Source of the DNA: an uncultured Ignavibacteria bacterium
GTDB lineage: Bacteria > Bacteroidota > Ignavibacteria > Tepidaquicellales > Tepidaquicellaceae
Assembly: GCA_937974175.1 (NCBI GenBank)
Contig: CALJIG010000103.1
Coordinates: forward strand, 1-33,107
Length of the DNA stretch: 33,107 nt
Direction of reading: 5' to 3'
Shown: positions 15,223-24,686 of the stretch, piece after piece
Layout of the letters: each line of letters opens with the position of its first letter
Numbering within the stretch: position 1 is the first letter of the stretch
Notes under the pieces: model-generated
Database searches by the model: none
What the model saw: only the letters and a program-made list of their open reading frames with translations
Told to the model about the DNA's origin: nothing
Program-made: the position numbers and the translations under genes

Positions 15223-17439
15223 ATGTTATCAACTTTATACAAAAAAAAGTTAGACGAACTATTAACAGTCTGTCATAAAAATATACCTGCAAATAAGGTA
15301 AATGACAAATTGATCACCCATGCATTCCAATTTTCACTCGATGCACATAAAAATGACAAACGCGCCTCCGGTGAACCTTTTTTTTCCCATCCGTATGAAG
15401 TAGCCACAATTATTGCCCGCGAAATTGCACTCGATGATGTATCGGTAGCAGCCGCACTTTTACATGACGTCGTCGAAGATACAAAATTTAATTTAAAAGA
15501 TATTAAACTTGAGTTCGGCGATAAGATTGCAGAAATAGTCGACGGCGCTACCAAGATTGATGGTATTTTTGAAAACTACGAATTAAAGCAGGTAGAATCA
15601 TACCGTAAAATGCTTCTCTCAATGACTTCAGATATTCGTGTGATGCTCATAAAATTTGCCGATAGGCTTCACAATCTACGTACGCTTGAATTCCTTTCCA
15701 ATCCACGTCAAATGCGAATGGCACAGGAAACGCTTGAAATTTTTGCACCTTTTGCTCACAGATTCGGACTTGCAAACGTAAAAGCAGAACTTGAGGATTT
15801 ATCATTCAAATATTTAGACAGACCGGCTTACGATGAGCTTGCAAAAAAATTAAATGAAAAGAAAAGAGAGCGTGATAAATTAATAAACAGATTCATAGAC
15901 CCTATCCGACAGAAGCTCGCTACGGAAGGATATAAATTTGAAATTTACGGAAGAGCAAAACACTTATACAGCATTTATAAAAAAATAAAAGCGCGCAATA
16001 AAAGTTTTGACGAGCTTTATGATTTATTCGCAGTCAGAATTGTACTCGATACACAAGATAAAAACGACTGCTTCTCAGCTTATGGAATTTGCTCAAGCAT
16101 TTACATTCCTAATCCTGACAGATTCAAAGATTATATTTCACTTCCTAAACAAAACGGATATCAATCCATTCATACTACGCTTGTAAGTAAAGAAGGTAAG
16201 ATGGTTGAGGTTCAAATAAGAACTAAAGACATGCATGAAGTTGCTGAGAAAGGTGTTGCTGCCCACTGGAAATATAAAGAGAATACGAACATTAACGACG
16301 AGAATCTTGAGAACTGGATGAAGTCAGTAAGAGAGTCGCTGGAGAATGCTACAAAGGATGAGTCATCCTCCGCGATAATGGACAGTTTTAAACTCAATCT
16401 TTATCAGGATGAAATTTATTGTTTTACTCCAAAAGGAGAATTAAAAGTTTTACCCGCCGGAGCTACGGCTGTAGACTTTGCTTTTGATATTCATACTGAA
16501 GTCGGATACAAATGTATAGGAGCAAAGATAAACGGAAAGATTGTAACGCTTGATACAAAATTAAAAAGCGGTGACCAGATAGAAATAATAACATCTAAAA
16601 GTCAGACACCCAAAAGAGATTGGGAGAAATTTGTTGTTACTCACAAAGCAAAATCTGATATACGAAAATATTTCAATACGGAAAAAAGAGTTCTTTCAGG
16701 TAAAGGAAAAGAAATCTGGGAAAAGAAAGTGAAGAAGAATAAACTTCATTTCAGCGAAGAACTATTTTTAAAAGTTATACACAAGTTAAAACATAAAGAA
16801 CTTTCTCAGTTCTACCTGGAAGTTGCAGGAGATGAAAAGAAAGCTGATGAAGCGATTGAAATTTTATCCGATGTAAATAAAATCCAGAATCTTGATAAAA
16901 GTCCGCAGCTTAGTGAAAAAATTGCTAAGTCAACAGACCCGGTTGCCTCATTTGATAAATTCGTTAGTGATGCAAGGTCAAACCAAAGTAAGATTTCCAT
17001 AGGAGATTCCTCGCTTGCGGATCTGCAATACTCATTTGCAAAGTGCTGTCACCCGATACCGGGAGATGAAGTAATAGGTTTTATTACAAAGACTGAAGGC
17101 GTTAAAATCCACAGAAAAAATTGCAAAAATCTTGTTCACTTATTCTTACAGGATCCTCACCGCGTAGTTGATATAAACTGGAGCGATAGCGGTACAGGAG
17201 ACTTTACGGCAGGAATTAAGATTATAGGCGAAGACCGTGCTGGTATTTTAAATGACATTACAAACACAATTTCTAAAAATTACAAAGTAAATATTAAAAG
17301 TGTAAACGTTGTTACCAAAGCATCAATGTTCGAAGGCAATTTTATTCTGCAAATTTCAAATCTCAAACAGCTTAACGATATAATAGAAAAAATAAATCAA
17401 CAGGAAGGTGTTTTCAGCGCTTCCCGCTTTGATGAATAA
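15223..17439 (+). CDS. Bifunctional (p)ppGpp synthetase/hydrolase, RelA/SpoT family
   Basis: A 738-residue long RSH protein controlling the stringent response. The N-terminal HD hydrolase keeps its metal ligands: His56 (SHPYEV), His81-Asp82 (LLHDVVEDT) and Asp147 (ADRLHN). The synthetase domain shows GRAKHLYSIYKK (243-254), KDYISLPKQNGYQSIHT (302-318) and VEVQIRT (328-334). TGS is at about 396-458, a conserved-cysteine (CCHPIPGD) zinc-finger-type domain at about 595-640, and ACT at the C-terminus (from about 665). With both active sites intact it is probably bifunctional, as in most FCB bacteria with one long RSH. It lies 17 bases after upp and 25 before the TolB-like gene. The symbols rsh, rel or spoT all occur for this family. 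Confidence 0.95.
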   Translation: MLSTLYKKKLDELLTVCHKNIPANKVNDKLITHAFQFSLDAHKNDKRASGEPFFSHPYEVATIIAREIALDDVSVAAALLHDVVEDTKFNLKDIKLEFGDKIAEIVDGATKIDGIFENYELKQVESYRKMLLSMTSDIRVMLIKFADRLHNLRTLEFLSNPRQMRMAQETLEIFAPFAHRFGLANVKAELEDLSFKYLDRPAYDELAKKLNEKKRERDKLINRFIDPIRQKLATEGYKFEIYGRAKHLYSIYKKIKARNKSFDELYDLFAVRIVLDTQDKNDCFSAYGICSSIYIPNPDRFKDYISLPKQNGYQSIHTTLVSKEGKMVEVQIRTKDMHEVAEKGVAAHWKYKENTNINDENLENWMKSVRESLENATKDESSSAIMDSFKLNLYQDEIYCFTPKGELKVLPAGATAVDFAFDIHTEVGYKCIGAKINGKIVTLDTKLKSGDQIEIITSKSQTPKRDWEKFVVTHKAKSDIRKYFNTEKRVLSGKGKEIWEKKVKKNKLHFSEELFLKVIHKLKHKELSQFYLEVAGDEKKADEAIEILSDVNKIQNLDKSPQLSEKIAKSTDPVASFDKFVSDARSNQSKISIGDSSLADLQYSFAKCCHPIPGDEVIGFITKTEGVKIHRKNCKNLVHLFLQDPHRVVDINWSDSGTGDFTAGIKIIGEDRAGILNDITNTISKNYKVNIKSVNVVTKASMFEGNFILQISNLKQLNDIIEKINQQEGVFSASRFDE

Positions 17440-17464
17440 TTTATAAAATTAATAATTCCCTTTT

Positions 17465-18532
17465 ATGAAAAAATTTATCCCTGTATTTCTCGTTGCAATA
17501 GTTTGCATTTATCTTTTCACAGGAAGTAAAAACATATCTGTTACAAATACTTCTGACGATACTTTATATTATGAAGGCGAAAAACATTTTAAGAATATTC
17601 AACAATTAACTTTCGGCGGTGAAAATGCCGAAGCATATTTTTCGTTAGATGGAAAAAAGCTTTCCTTCCAGACAACGAGAGAAGGACATGAATGTGACCA
17701 AATCTATAAAATGAATATTGACGGCTCAGACCAGACATTAGTAAGCACAGGAAAAGGACGAACAACATGCGCATACTATATGCCTGATAACAAACATATA
17801 CTTTTTGCATCTACACATTTAGTAAGTGATCTGTGTCCACCTAAGCCTGATCTGAGAAAAGGTTATGTATGGGCTTTGTATGATTCATACGATATTTTTG
17901 TAGCAACTGAAAGCGGTGAAATTGTAAAACAGCTTACAAATGAAAAAGCTTATGATGCCGAAGCAACAATTTCTCCTATGGGAGACAGGATAGTATTTAC
18001 ATCTACACGTAACGGTGATATTGATTTATACAGCATGAATTTAGACGGCACCGATATAAAACAATTGACTGATGAATTAGGATATGACGGCGGAGCATTT
18101 TATTCTTCTGACGGGAAAAAAATTGTGTACAGAAGAACAAGATTTGAAAATGAAGAATCTAAGGAAAAATATAAAGAGCTTTTAGGGCAGGGATTAATTA
18201 GACCTACACTTTTAGATATCTATGTAATGGATGCAGACGGCAGTAATAAAACACGCATAACTCATAATACTTCAGCAAACTTTGCTCCTTACTTTTTTCC
18301 TGACGGGAAAAGAATTTTATTCTGTTCCAACATAGAAGATCCGCAGGGAAGAAATTTTGATATTTATGCAATCAATATTGACGGAACAAATCTTGAGAAG
18401 ATAACTAACTGTCCTGAGTTTGACGGCTTCCCGATGTTTTCACCGGATGGAAAAAAATTAGTATTCTGCTCTAATAGAAACGCCAGAATAAAAGGCGAGA
18501 CAAATGTATTTATTTGTGACTGGGTAGATTAG
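17465..18532 (+). CDS. TolB-like beta-propeller (WD40/PD40) exported protein
   Basis: A 355-residue protein with a short N-terminal hydrophobic segment (IPVFLVAIVCIYLFTG) that can act as a signal or membrane anchor. After it come repeated PD40 blades of the form 'FSLDGKKLSFQTTREG', 'ISPMGDRIVFTSTRNGDIDLY' and 'FSPDGKKLVFCSNRN'. At least five blades are visible, separated by about 45-60 residues. This is the TolB propeller type, found in TolB and in many FCB periplasmic proteins; a Tol-Pal role is not shown because no tol genes are near. It is the last gene of the upp-rsh unit and converges on acpS with one base between the stops. Confidence 0.82.
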   Translation: MKKFIPVFLVAIVCIYLFTGSKNISVTNTSDDTLYYEGEKHFKNIQQLTFGGENAEAYFSLDGKKLSFQTTREGHECDQIYKMNIDGSDQTLVSTGKGRTTCAYYMPDNKHILFASTHLVSDLCPPKPDLRKGYVWALYDSYDIFVATESGEIVKQLTNEKAYDAEATISPMGDRIVFTSTRNGDIDLYSMNLDGTDIKQLTDELGYDGGAFYSSDGKKIVYRRTRFENEESKEKYKELLGQGLIRPTLLDIYVMDADGSNKTRITHNTSANFAPYFFPDGKRILFCSNIEDPQGRNFDIYAINIDGTNLEKITNCPEFDGFPMFSPDGKKLVFCSNRNARIKGETNVFICDWVD

Positions 18533-18533
18533 T

Positions 18534-18899
18534 TTATACGTACTCACACGTAACTGCAGCACAAGCGTATTCTTCAGTGTGAGAAATGCTGACGTGATAA
18601 ATTAGTTTTGAATATTCGTTGTCGGATATATGATGAATGTATGGCTTACCTCTTTTATCATTCAAGATTTCAATATCTTTCCACTTAAAATCTTTACCAA
18701 TACCTGTACCAATAGATTTTGAATAAGCTTCTTTCGCAGCGAATCTTCCTGCGAAATGAAGCTCCGGTTTTGAATAAGTTTTACAATAAGTGATTTCCGT
18801 ATCTGTAAGTATACGTTGAAAGAACCTGTCGCCGTGCTCTTCCATAATTTTTTTAATTCGTTTCACCTCTATAATATCTACACCGACTCCCTTTATCAC
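18534..18899 (-). CDS. acpS: Holo-[acyl-carrier-protein] synthase
   Basis: A 121-residue enzyme that moves 4'-phosphopantetheine from CoA to apo-ACP, activating fatty-acid synthesis. The magnesium ligands are Asp8 (GVGVDIIEV) and Glu57 (RFAAKEAYSK). The C-terminal VSISHTEEYACAAV is also typical. Length matches the family. The start overlaps the upstream HAD gene stop by four bases (ATGA), placing acpS at the end of a minus-strand set with a dehydrogenase, a Fur-like regulator and a phosphatase. Confidence 0.95.
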   Translation of the reverse strand: MIKGVGVDIIEVKRIKKIMEEHGDRFFQRILTDTEITYCKTYSKPELHFAGRFAAKEAYSKSIGTGIGKDFKWKDIEILNDKRGKPYIHHISDNEYSKLIYHVSISHTEEYACAAVTCEYV

Positions 18900-19582
18900 G
18901 ATAAACCATTTTCCTTCTTAACAATTTTTATCAGCTCTCTTATATCATTTATATCATAATCCGAATCAGGATTTTCCGTGTTAAAAGTATCGCCATATCT
19001 TGCAAAAACTGTTTTCATCCCGACGACTTTTGCGCCGACCATATCACGCTCAGCCCAGTCACCAATCATTAAACATTCTTCTGCTTTAAGATTTAATTCT
19101 TTCAATGCAAGATTAAACGGAACAGGTGAAGGCTTTCGTTCGCGCGCTTCATCATAAGTGATTATTACGTCGAAGATATGATGTAAATTAAGATATGATA
19201 ATCTAAGCCATGCTTCTTTAGAAGGAGCATCAGAAACTATTGCAAGTTTAATTCCCATCTTGATAAGCTCAATGAGAGTAGAATAAACTCCTGGGTACGT
19301 TTTCAAATTTGCTTCGCGTTCGATTCTGTATGCAACAATTCCTGCTGATAAAATTTTATAATCAATTTTTCCGAGTAAATCGGTAAGCATCTGGTCGAAG
19401 ACTGTCTGAAATTCTATTCCCTGGTCTTTATAAATTGCATCTATTCTTGCCTTCGCTTCTTCAAATGAAAGATTCAAACCGGCATCCTGCATCGCAATTA
19501 TTGCTGCACGGACTGCGCCGTTTTTCATCAGCATAAAATCCATTAGTGTATTATCTAAATCAAATACTATCGCTTTTATCAA
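18896..19582 (-). CDS. HAD-superfamily hydrolase (phosphatase-like)
   Basis: A 228-residue HAD enzyme. Motif I is DLDNT (Asp8, Asp10 in VFDLDNTLMD), motif II is the Ser in IVSDAPSK, motif III is the Lys in RERKPSP, and motif IV is GDWAERDMVGA near residue 173. A helical cap follows motif I (subclass I, YjjG/phosphoglycolate phosphatase type). Substrate cannot be read from the sequence; nucleotide or sugar phosphate is usual. It overlaps acpS by four bases and starts 11 bases after the Fur-like stop. Confidence 0.88.
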   Translation of the reverse strand: MIKAIVFDLDNTLMDFMLMKNGAVRAAIIAMQDAGLNLSFEEAKARIDAIYKDQGIEFQTVFDQMLTDLLGKIDYKILSAGIVAYRIEREANLKTYPGVYSTLIELIKMGIKLAIVSDAPSKEAWLRLSYLNLHHIFDVIITYDEARERKPSPVPFNLALKELNLKAEECLMIGDWAERDMVGAKVVGMKTVFARYGDTFNTENPDSDYDINDIRELIKIVKKENGLS

Positions 19583-19593
19583 AATTTATTAAA

Positions 19594-20052
19594 TTAATTT
19601 TTACTGCATTCTTTGCAGACGCCGAAAAACTCAAGCGAGTGCGAAATATCTTTATAGCCTTTTTTTACCAGCATCTTTTCAATTTCTTTAGTGAGGCATT
19701 GCTCTACGTTTTCAATCTTCTTACACTTCTTGCATACTATGTGATGATGATGATGGCGGTCAAACACAAGTTCGTAACGTTTGAACTCATCCCTGAAATT
19801 TACTTCAGAGACAATTTTTAATTCTACAAAAAGATTTACCGTGCGGTAAATCGTAGCAAGGTCAATCTTTTTGTTAAGATTTTCTTTATTAATCAACTCG
19901 TGAATTTCAGACATCGTGAGAGGATTATGATTCAATTTTAGAATCTTTAAAACTCCTAAACGTGGCAAAGTTATTCTTTGTGAATTCTCCTGAAGCACAA
20001 TTTTAAATTCATCGTATGACATCTTATCCGTTTTCATTTTATCAATGCTCAT
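19594..20052 (-). CDS. Fur-family metalloregulator with five-His run
   Basis: A 152-residue regulator. The winged-helix recognition part is DLATIYRTVN (64-73). The dimer and metal part has His100-104 (RHHHHHIVC), then Cys107-x2-Cys110 and Cys146-x2-Cys149, so the structural zinc site looks intact. Fur, Zur and PerR cannot be told apart without structure-based comparison. It overlaps the upstream dehydrogenase by four bases (ATGA) and precedes the HAD gene by 11 bases, so it is probably transcribed within this set. No obvious Fur box was found near the promoter of the set. Confidence 0.9.
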   Translation of the reverse strand: MSIDKMKTDKMSYDEFKIVLQENSQRITLPRLGVLKILKLNHNPLTMSEIHELINKENLNKKIDLATIYRTVNLFVELKIVSEVNFRDEFKRYELVFDRHHHHHIVCKKCKKIENVEQCLTKEIEKMLVKKGYKDISHSLEFFGVCKECSKN

Positions 20053-20918
20053 TTCTCGTAATTGTAAAATCCTTTTTTTGTTTTTCTACCCAGCAAATTA
20101 GCGTCAACCATTTTTTTCTGAATAAAATTCGGACGGTATTTTGCGTCATTGAAGAATGCATCGTAAACCGATTTTGTGACGGAGAAATTTACATCTATGC
20201 CGATTAAGTCCATAAGTTCAAAAGGTCCCATTGCGAATCCACCGCATGATTTCATTACACTGTCAATTGTTTTTACATCCGATGTGCCCTCACTTAAAAT
20301 TCTCAACGCTTCGCCGTAAAATGGTCTGGCAATTCTATTCACAATAAATGCAGGAGTATCTTTTGCCAGTACAGGCACTTTTTTAATTGCTAAAGTTAAT
20401 TCAGTTGTTGCCTTAATTGCTTCAGCAGAAGTAAAATCCCCTTTCACAATTTCAACAAGCTTCATTATATTAGCAGGGTTGAAAAAATGCATGCCGATAA
20501 CTCTCTCAGGATTTTTCTTTACAATCGTTGAGATAGTTGTAATGGATAGTGAAGAAGTGTTAGTTGAAAAAATTACATTATCACGGCAGATATTATCTAA
20601 ATCGGTAAAGATTTTTTTCTTTAAGTCCATACTTTCAGGGGCGGCCTCAATAATAAAATCAGCTGTGGCAAAAGAATTGAAGTCAGCAGTAAAATTTATT
20701 CTGTTTAGAATCTGCTCTTTAGCTTCGGCAGTAATTTTATTTTTTTCAACACCCTTTTGTAAATCTTTATCAATGGATGTCTTTGCCTTTGAAATAATTT
20801 CATCGTTTATATCGTAAAGAATGGTATTATATCCTGCAGTTGCAGTAGAAATTGCAATTCCTCTGCCCATCGTCCCTGAACCAATTACTCCGATTGTTTT
20901 TATGTCGCTAAAATTCAT
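20049..20918 (-). CDS. 3-hydroxyacyl-CoA (3-hydroxybutyryl-CoA) dehydrogenase
   Basis: A 289-residue NAD-dependent oxidoreductase. The Rossmann GSGTMG motif is at 13-18. The active-site region is FSTNTSS (117-123), with His144 (GMHFFNP) and Glu156. The C-terminal helical domain starts about residue 188 with KDTPAFIVNRIARP. Length fits the single-domain Hbd/PaaH/FadB2 type. It interconverts 3-hydroxyacyl-CoA and 3-oxoacyl-CoA, in beta-oxidation or butyryl-CoA metabolism. It is the first gene of the minus-strand set with the Fur-like, HAD and acpS genes. Confidence 0.93.
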   Translation of the reverse strand: MNFSDIKTIGVIGSGTMGRGIAISTATAGYNTILYDINDEIISKAKTSIDKDLQKGVEKNKITAEAKEQILNRINFTADFNSFATADFIIEAAPESMDLKKKIFTDLDNICRDNVIFSTNTSSLSITTISTIVKKNPERVIGMHFFNPANIMKLVEIVKGDFTSAEAIKATTELTLAIKKVPVLAKDTPAFIVNRIARPFYGEALRILSEGTSDVKTIDSVMKSCGGFAMGPFELMDLIGIDVNFSVTKSVYDAFFNDAKYRPNFIQKKMVDANLLGRKTKKGFYNYEK

Positions 20919-21012
20919 TTTTATATTTTGTCATATAATTTGCGTTTTTCAGAGGAGAAATTAAATTCAAAAAAGATTCTTTTATAGCTATTTTAAAGCT
21001 TAAAACAACTAT

Positions 21013-21519
21013 ATGAAATTTATATGGATAAGCGGCTCTATTAATTCAGGTAAAAGCACAGTTGCTACCGCATTGAATAAGAAAATTAAGAAATCAGTCA
21101 ATATTGAATGTGATACTTTAAGGCACTTTGCAACATACGAAAATCTGGATAATGTAATTGATTTTATCTTAGAAGATTCCATTGACCTTGCAAAGAAATG
21201 GATTGAAAGAGGCTATCTGCCTATTATTACCTGGCCTGTTTATGGTGAAGGATTAAATAAAATGATATCCTATTCTAAAAAACTTAGTATTGAACCTGTT
21301 ATAATCAACTTAATTCCTTCTAAAGAAACTGCAAAACATAATAGAGGAGAAAGAGAACTTACTGAAAAAGAAATTAACCGAATTGAATATATGTACGAAG
21401 TTAAAAATATAGGAAAACCTGTGATGGGACTTTCAATAGATAATACAACTCAGACAGTTGATGAAACAGTAAAAGAAGTTATGAATTATATTGAGGGAAT
21501 TGCAAAGCCCTACTTGTAA
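21013..21519 (+). CDS. Small P-loop kinase/NTPase of unknown substrate
   Basis: A 168-residue protein with Walker A GSINSGKST (8-16) near the N-terminus, in the style of AAA_33/CPT-like small kinases. NIECDTLRHFATY follows, with Asp in the place used by kinases to bind substrate. RGERELTEKE (about 111-120) looks like a lid with Arg residues. I do not recognise a specific family, and chloramphenicol phosphotransferase-like or nucleoside kinase roles are only possibilities. It is divergent from the dehydrogenase gene and its last ten bases overlap the end of folC on the other strand. Confidence 0.72.
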   Translation: MKFIWISGSINSGKSTVATALNKKIKKSVNIECDTLRHFATYENLDNVIDFILEDSIDLAKKWIERGYLPIITWPVYGEGLNKMISYSKKLSIEPVIINLIPSKETAKHNRGERELTEKEINRIEYMYEVKNIGKPVMGLSIDNTTQTVDETVKEVMNYIEGIAKPYL

Positions 21520-22787
21520 AATTTATTATACATTTCTAAAAACTCACTCACTAAAAAGAAAGAACCTGTTACTAATATTAAATCTTTTTTATCAGTTAAA
21601 CTAAGAGCATGGCTGAATGCATCGTTCAAATTCTGTACAGGGATAAATTTTGATTTATTCTTAACTGACTCAAATAATTTTTGTGGTTCTTCTGCCCGCG
21701 GATAAAGCGGTCTTGTTAAAATAATTTTGGCGTCAAGCTTTGAAAGAATATTAAGACATTTTTGATAATTTTTATCTTTCATCATACCAAAAAGTATAAT
21801 GAGTTTTTTATAATTAAAATATTTAAGGTTCGCTGCAATATTTTCAAATGCCTGCTCATTGTGAGAAACATCAGTAATAATTTTTGGTGAATGTTGTATT
21901 GTGTCAAACCGTCCATAAAAATTAGAATTATTTTTTATATTCGATAATCCTTTTTGAATTATACTTTTTGAAAAAGGAATTTTACTATTATCAGATAAAG
22001 TTTGTACCGCTGTCATAGCTGTTCTTAAATTATTTAGCTGGTAATCTCCTATAACAGGAAAATTGAAATTTTGATTTTCGAATTTGAAATCTATTCCCTT
22101 TTCACTCCGCTTAGTTATTCTGATTTCTTTCCTTAAAGAATTTATCAATTTAGAATTCATTGACTCTGCTTTCTTCCGGATTTCTTTTAACGCTGGCGGC
22201 TTTAAATTGCCTACAACAACGGGCATATTTTTCTTAATAATTCCGGCTTTTTCATAGGCGATTTTCTCAATTGTATCTCCGAGAAAATCAACGTGGTCTA
22301 TCGCAATTGTTGTGATTACCGATATCTCAGGCATCAGAACATTCGTAGAATCAAGCCTTCCGCCAAGACCCGTTTCAATTACAGCATAATCAACTTCTTT
22401 CTTTGAAAAATATTCAAATGCCATTGCTGTTGCGACTTCAAAAAAACTCGGCTCTATTTTTTTAATTAAAGGATTAATCTTATTCGTGAAATCAACAATA
22501 AACTTCTTCGAAGCCCATTCACCGTTTACTAATATTCTCTCTCTGAAATCAGTTATGTGAGGAGATGTATATAATCCACATCGGAAACCTTTTTCAATCA
22601 AAATCGAGTTTATCATAGAAGATACAGAGCCTTTCCCGTTTGTTCCTGCAACATGAATAGATTTAAAATTCTTCTCAGGATTTCCCAAAAAGCTTAACAG
22701 CTTTTTTATATTGTTAAGATTGTACTTTATACCTCTTCTCTCGAGCTTGAAAAGGTAATCTATAGTTTTATTGTAGTCGGTAAACAA
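21510..22787 (-). CDS. folC: Folylpolyglutamate synthase / dihydrofolate synthase
   Basis: A 425-residue Mur-ligase-fold enzyme. The P-loop AGTNGKGS is at 47-55 (HVAGTNGKGSV). LYTSPHITDFRERI (about 73-86) and ETGLGGRLDSTNV (about 137-149) are the typical FolC motifs. ITTIAIDHVDFLGDT carries the His that binds the second metal. The C-terminal Mur ligase domain starts about residue 290. It adds glutamate to folate, or makes dihydrofolate. It is convergent with the small P-loop gene (ten-base overlap) and divergent from nth. Confidence 0.94.
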   Translation of the reverse strand: MFTDYNKTIDYLFKLERRGIKYNLNNIKKLLSFLGNPEKNFKSIHVAGTNGKGSVSSMINSILIEKGFRCGLYTSPHITDFRERILVNGEWASKKFIVDFTNKINPLIKKIEPSFFEVATAMAFEYFSKKEVDYAVIETGLGGRLDSTNVLMPEISVITTIAIDHVDFLGDTIEKIAYEKAGIIKKNMPVVVGNLKPPALKEIRKKAESMNSKLINSLRKEIRITKRSEKGIDFKFENQNFNFPVIGDYQLNNLRTAMTAVQTLSDNSKIPFSKSIIQKGLSNIKNNSNFYGRFDTIQHSPKIITDVSHNEQAFENIAANLKYFNYKKLIILFGMMKDKNYQKCLNILSKLDAKIILTRPLYPRAEEPQKLFESVKNKSKFIPVQNLNDAFSHALSLTDKKDLILVTGSFFLVSEFLEMYNKFYK

Positions 22788-22895
22788 ATTTATAATTTTA
22801 GAGTGTAATTTACTTCAATCCTTAAACTAATTAAATGCTAAAGTCCCCTCTAATTAAATATTATGTGAGTATAATTTTAATTAATTTGTTCTTTT

Positions 22896-23618
22896 ATGAC
22901 TAAAAGAAAGATTCAGAGAATAATTGATGCATTGGAGAATGAATATCATTCAAAAACAATTGGATTCAGCAGTAAAAATATTCTTGATGTACTTATTGCA
23001 ATAAAGCTTTCGCAGAACACAACAGATAAATCATCTCACAAAGCTTATACGAATCTAAGAAGTGAGTATAAAAAATGGGAAGATGTTATGAATGCGCCGC
23101 TAAGCAAGATAAAAGAACTTATAAAAGTTTGCGGACTTGCAAATACCAAAGCTCCGCAGATACAGAATATGCTGAAGGAAATGAAAGCAAAATACGGGAA
23201 CTTAAATCTGGATTTCTTTCATAAAAAAAGTAACGATGAAATTTACGAAGAACTTCTGCAGCATAGCGGTCTGGGGGTAAAAACAATTTCATGTGTACTT
23301 GCTTTTGCAATGGGAAGAAGTGTTTTTCCGGTTGATACACACGTTCACAGGATTTTAAACAGAACAGGAATAGTACAAACAAACACTGCGGAGAAAACAT
23401 TTGAAGCAGCTACAGAAATTATTCCGGATGAAAAGAAGGTTTTGTTTCATACAAACCTAATAAAATTCGGACGCAACTATTGCAGGGCGGTAAATCCTTT
23501 TTGCAATAAGTGTTTTATTTATAAAGATTGCGAATGGCCCGAAAAGAAATTTTACAAAGAAGCCAATAAAGAAACAGAGATAAAAGAAAATAATTTTATT
23601 ATAGTAGAGCATATTTAG
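22896..23618 (+). CDS. nth: Endonuclease III-type DNA glycosylase
   Basis: A 240-residue HhH-GPD glycosylase for oxidised pyrimidines. The helix-hairpin-helix is HSGLGVKTIS, with the catalytic Lys129. Asp147 lies in VDTHV. The iron-sulphur cluster ligands are Cys196, Cys203, Cys206 and Cys212 (C-x6-C-x2-C-x5-C). The gene looks intact. A few residues at each end extend beyond E. coli Nth (211 residues). It is followed in the same reading frame by the glycosyltransferase gene, with only TAG and one codon between. Confidence 0.93.
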   Translation: MTKRKIQRIIDALENEYHSKTIGFSSKNILDVLIAIKLSQNTTDKSSHKAYTNLRSEYKKWEDVMNAPLSKIKELIKVCGLANTKAPQIQNMLKEMKAKYGNLNLDFFHKKSNDEIYEELLQHSGLGVKTISCVLAFAMGRSVFPVDTHVHRILNRTGIVQTNTAEKTFEAATEIIPDEKKVLFHTNLIKFGRNYCRAVNPFCNKCFIYKDCEWPEKKFYKEANKETEIKENNFIIVEHI

Positions 23619-23621
23619 AAT

Positions 23622-24686
23622 TTGATTTTAGATAAAAATAAAATACAGAAGATATTAGTAATAAAATTCGGCGGCATGGGAGATATTCTTCTCACAACTC
23701 CTGTCCTTCCCAATCTAAAGGCATATTTCCCAAAGGCTGAAATTTATTTTCTCACACTTCAGCATTCGCGCGATTTACTTTTCGATAACCCCTATCTAAC
23801 AAGGGCATTCACATATACTCCCAGTGAGGACGACTCACTTTTTCTGATACGGACAATCAGAAAACAAAAATATGATTTAGTAATAGACCTATACTGCAAT
23901 CCCCGCACTGCAATGATAACGTTCTGCAGCGGAGCAAAATACCGATTTGGTTTCCGTTTCCGAGGAAGAAAGTACGCTTATAATATTATGACTGACGGCA
24001 GAGGCGGTGAAGTGCATAATATAGATTTCAACTTAGATGCATTAAGAAAACTTGAGATTCCAATTTTTACAAAGGATATGTTTATCCCCGTGAACATAGT
24101 TCATAAAGAATTTGCAGAGGAATTTATAAATAGCAACAATATTAAAGGCAAACCTGTTATAGGAATTTCAAAAACCGGCGGTTGGGAATCCAAGAGATAT
24201 AAAACTGCCGACTACATAATTCTCCTGAAGGAGCTGAACAAGATTTACGATGCAAATTATTTATTAATATGGGGCACAAAAAAAGAACGTGAAGACTGCG
24301 AAGCGATTAACAAAGAATTCCCCGATAATACTTTTATAATACCGGATAGTCCTTTAAAATATCTTGCTGCACTTATAGAACGATGCGATATAATTATTGG
24401 TAACGATTCCGGTCCATTGCACATTGCATGCGCTATGAAAATTCCTGTGCTTGGAATTTACGGACCTACAAATCCTGCCCTGCAGGGACCTTATGGAGAT
24501 AAAAATCTTACAATTGTAAATGAAAACTTAAATTGTTTATATTGTAGTTTACTTGATTGCCCGATCGGAAACATTTGCATGACTGAACTGGATAAAGGAA
24601 AAATTATTGATAAGATTAAGATATTAATGGAACGGCTTAATAATTCAGAATTCAGATTGCAGAATTCAGAATTACCATCGACTTAG
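23622..24686 (+). CDS. Glycosyltransferase family 9 (ADP-heptose:LPS heptosyltransferase-like)
   Basis: A 354-residue GT-B enzyme. The N-terminal KILVIKFGGMGDILLTTPV is the acceptor-side signature. IIGNDSGPLHIACAMKIP (about 265-282) and LGIYGPTNP are the ADP-heptose-binding region. A role in lipopolysaccharide core or other surface sugar is likely. The start is a TTG one codon after the nth stop, and no upstream ATG is possible because TAG lies in frame. The last 15 residues (SEFRLQNSELPST) are encoded by a GAATTC-rich repeat and look like a random extension. Confidence 0.9.
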   Translation: MILDKNKIQKILVIKFGGMGDILLTTPVLPNLKAYFPKAEIYFLTLQHSRDLLFDNPYLTRAFTYTPSEDDSLFLIRTIRKQKYDLVIDLYCNPRTAMITFCSGAKYRFGFRFRGRKYAYNIMTDGRGGEVHNIDFNLDALRKLEIPIFTKDMFIPVNIVHKEFAEEFINSNNIKGKPVIGISKTGGWESKRYKTADYIILLKELNKIYDANYLLIWGTKKEREDCEAINKEFPDNTFIIPDSPLKYLAALIERCDIIIGNDSGPLHIACAMKIPVLGIYGPTNPALQGPYGDKNLTIVNENLNCLYCSLLDCPIGNICMTELDKGKIIDKIKILMERLNNSEFRLQNSELPST

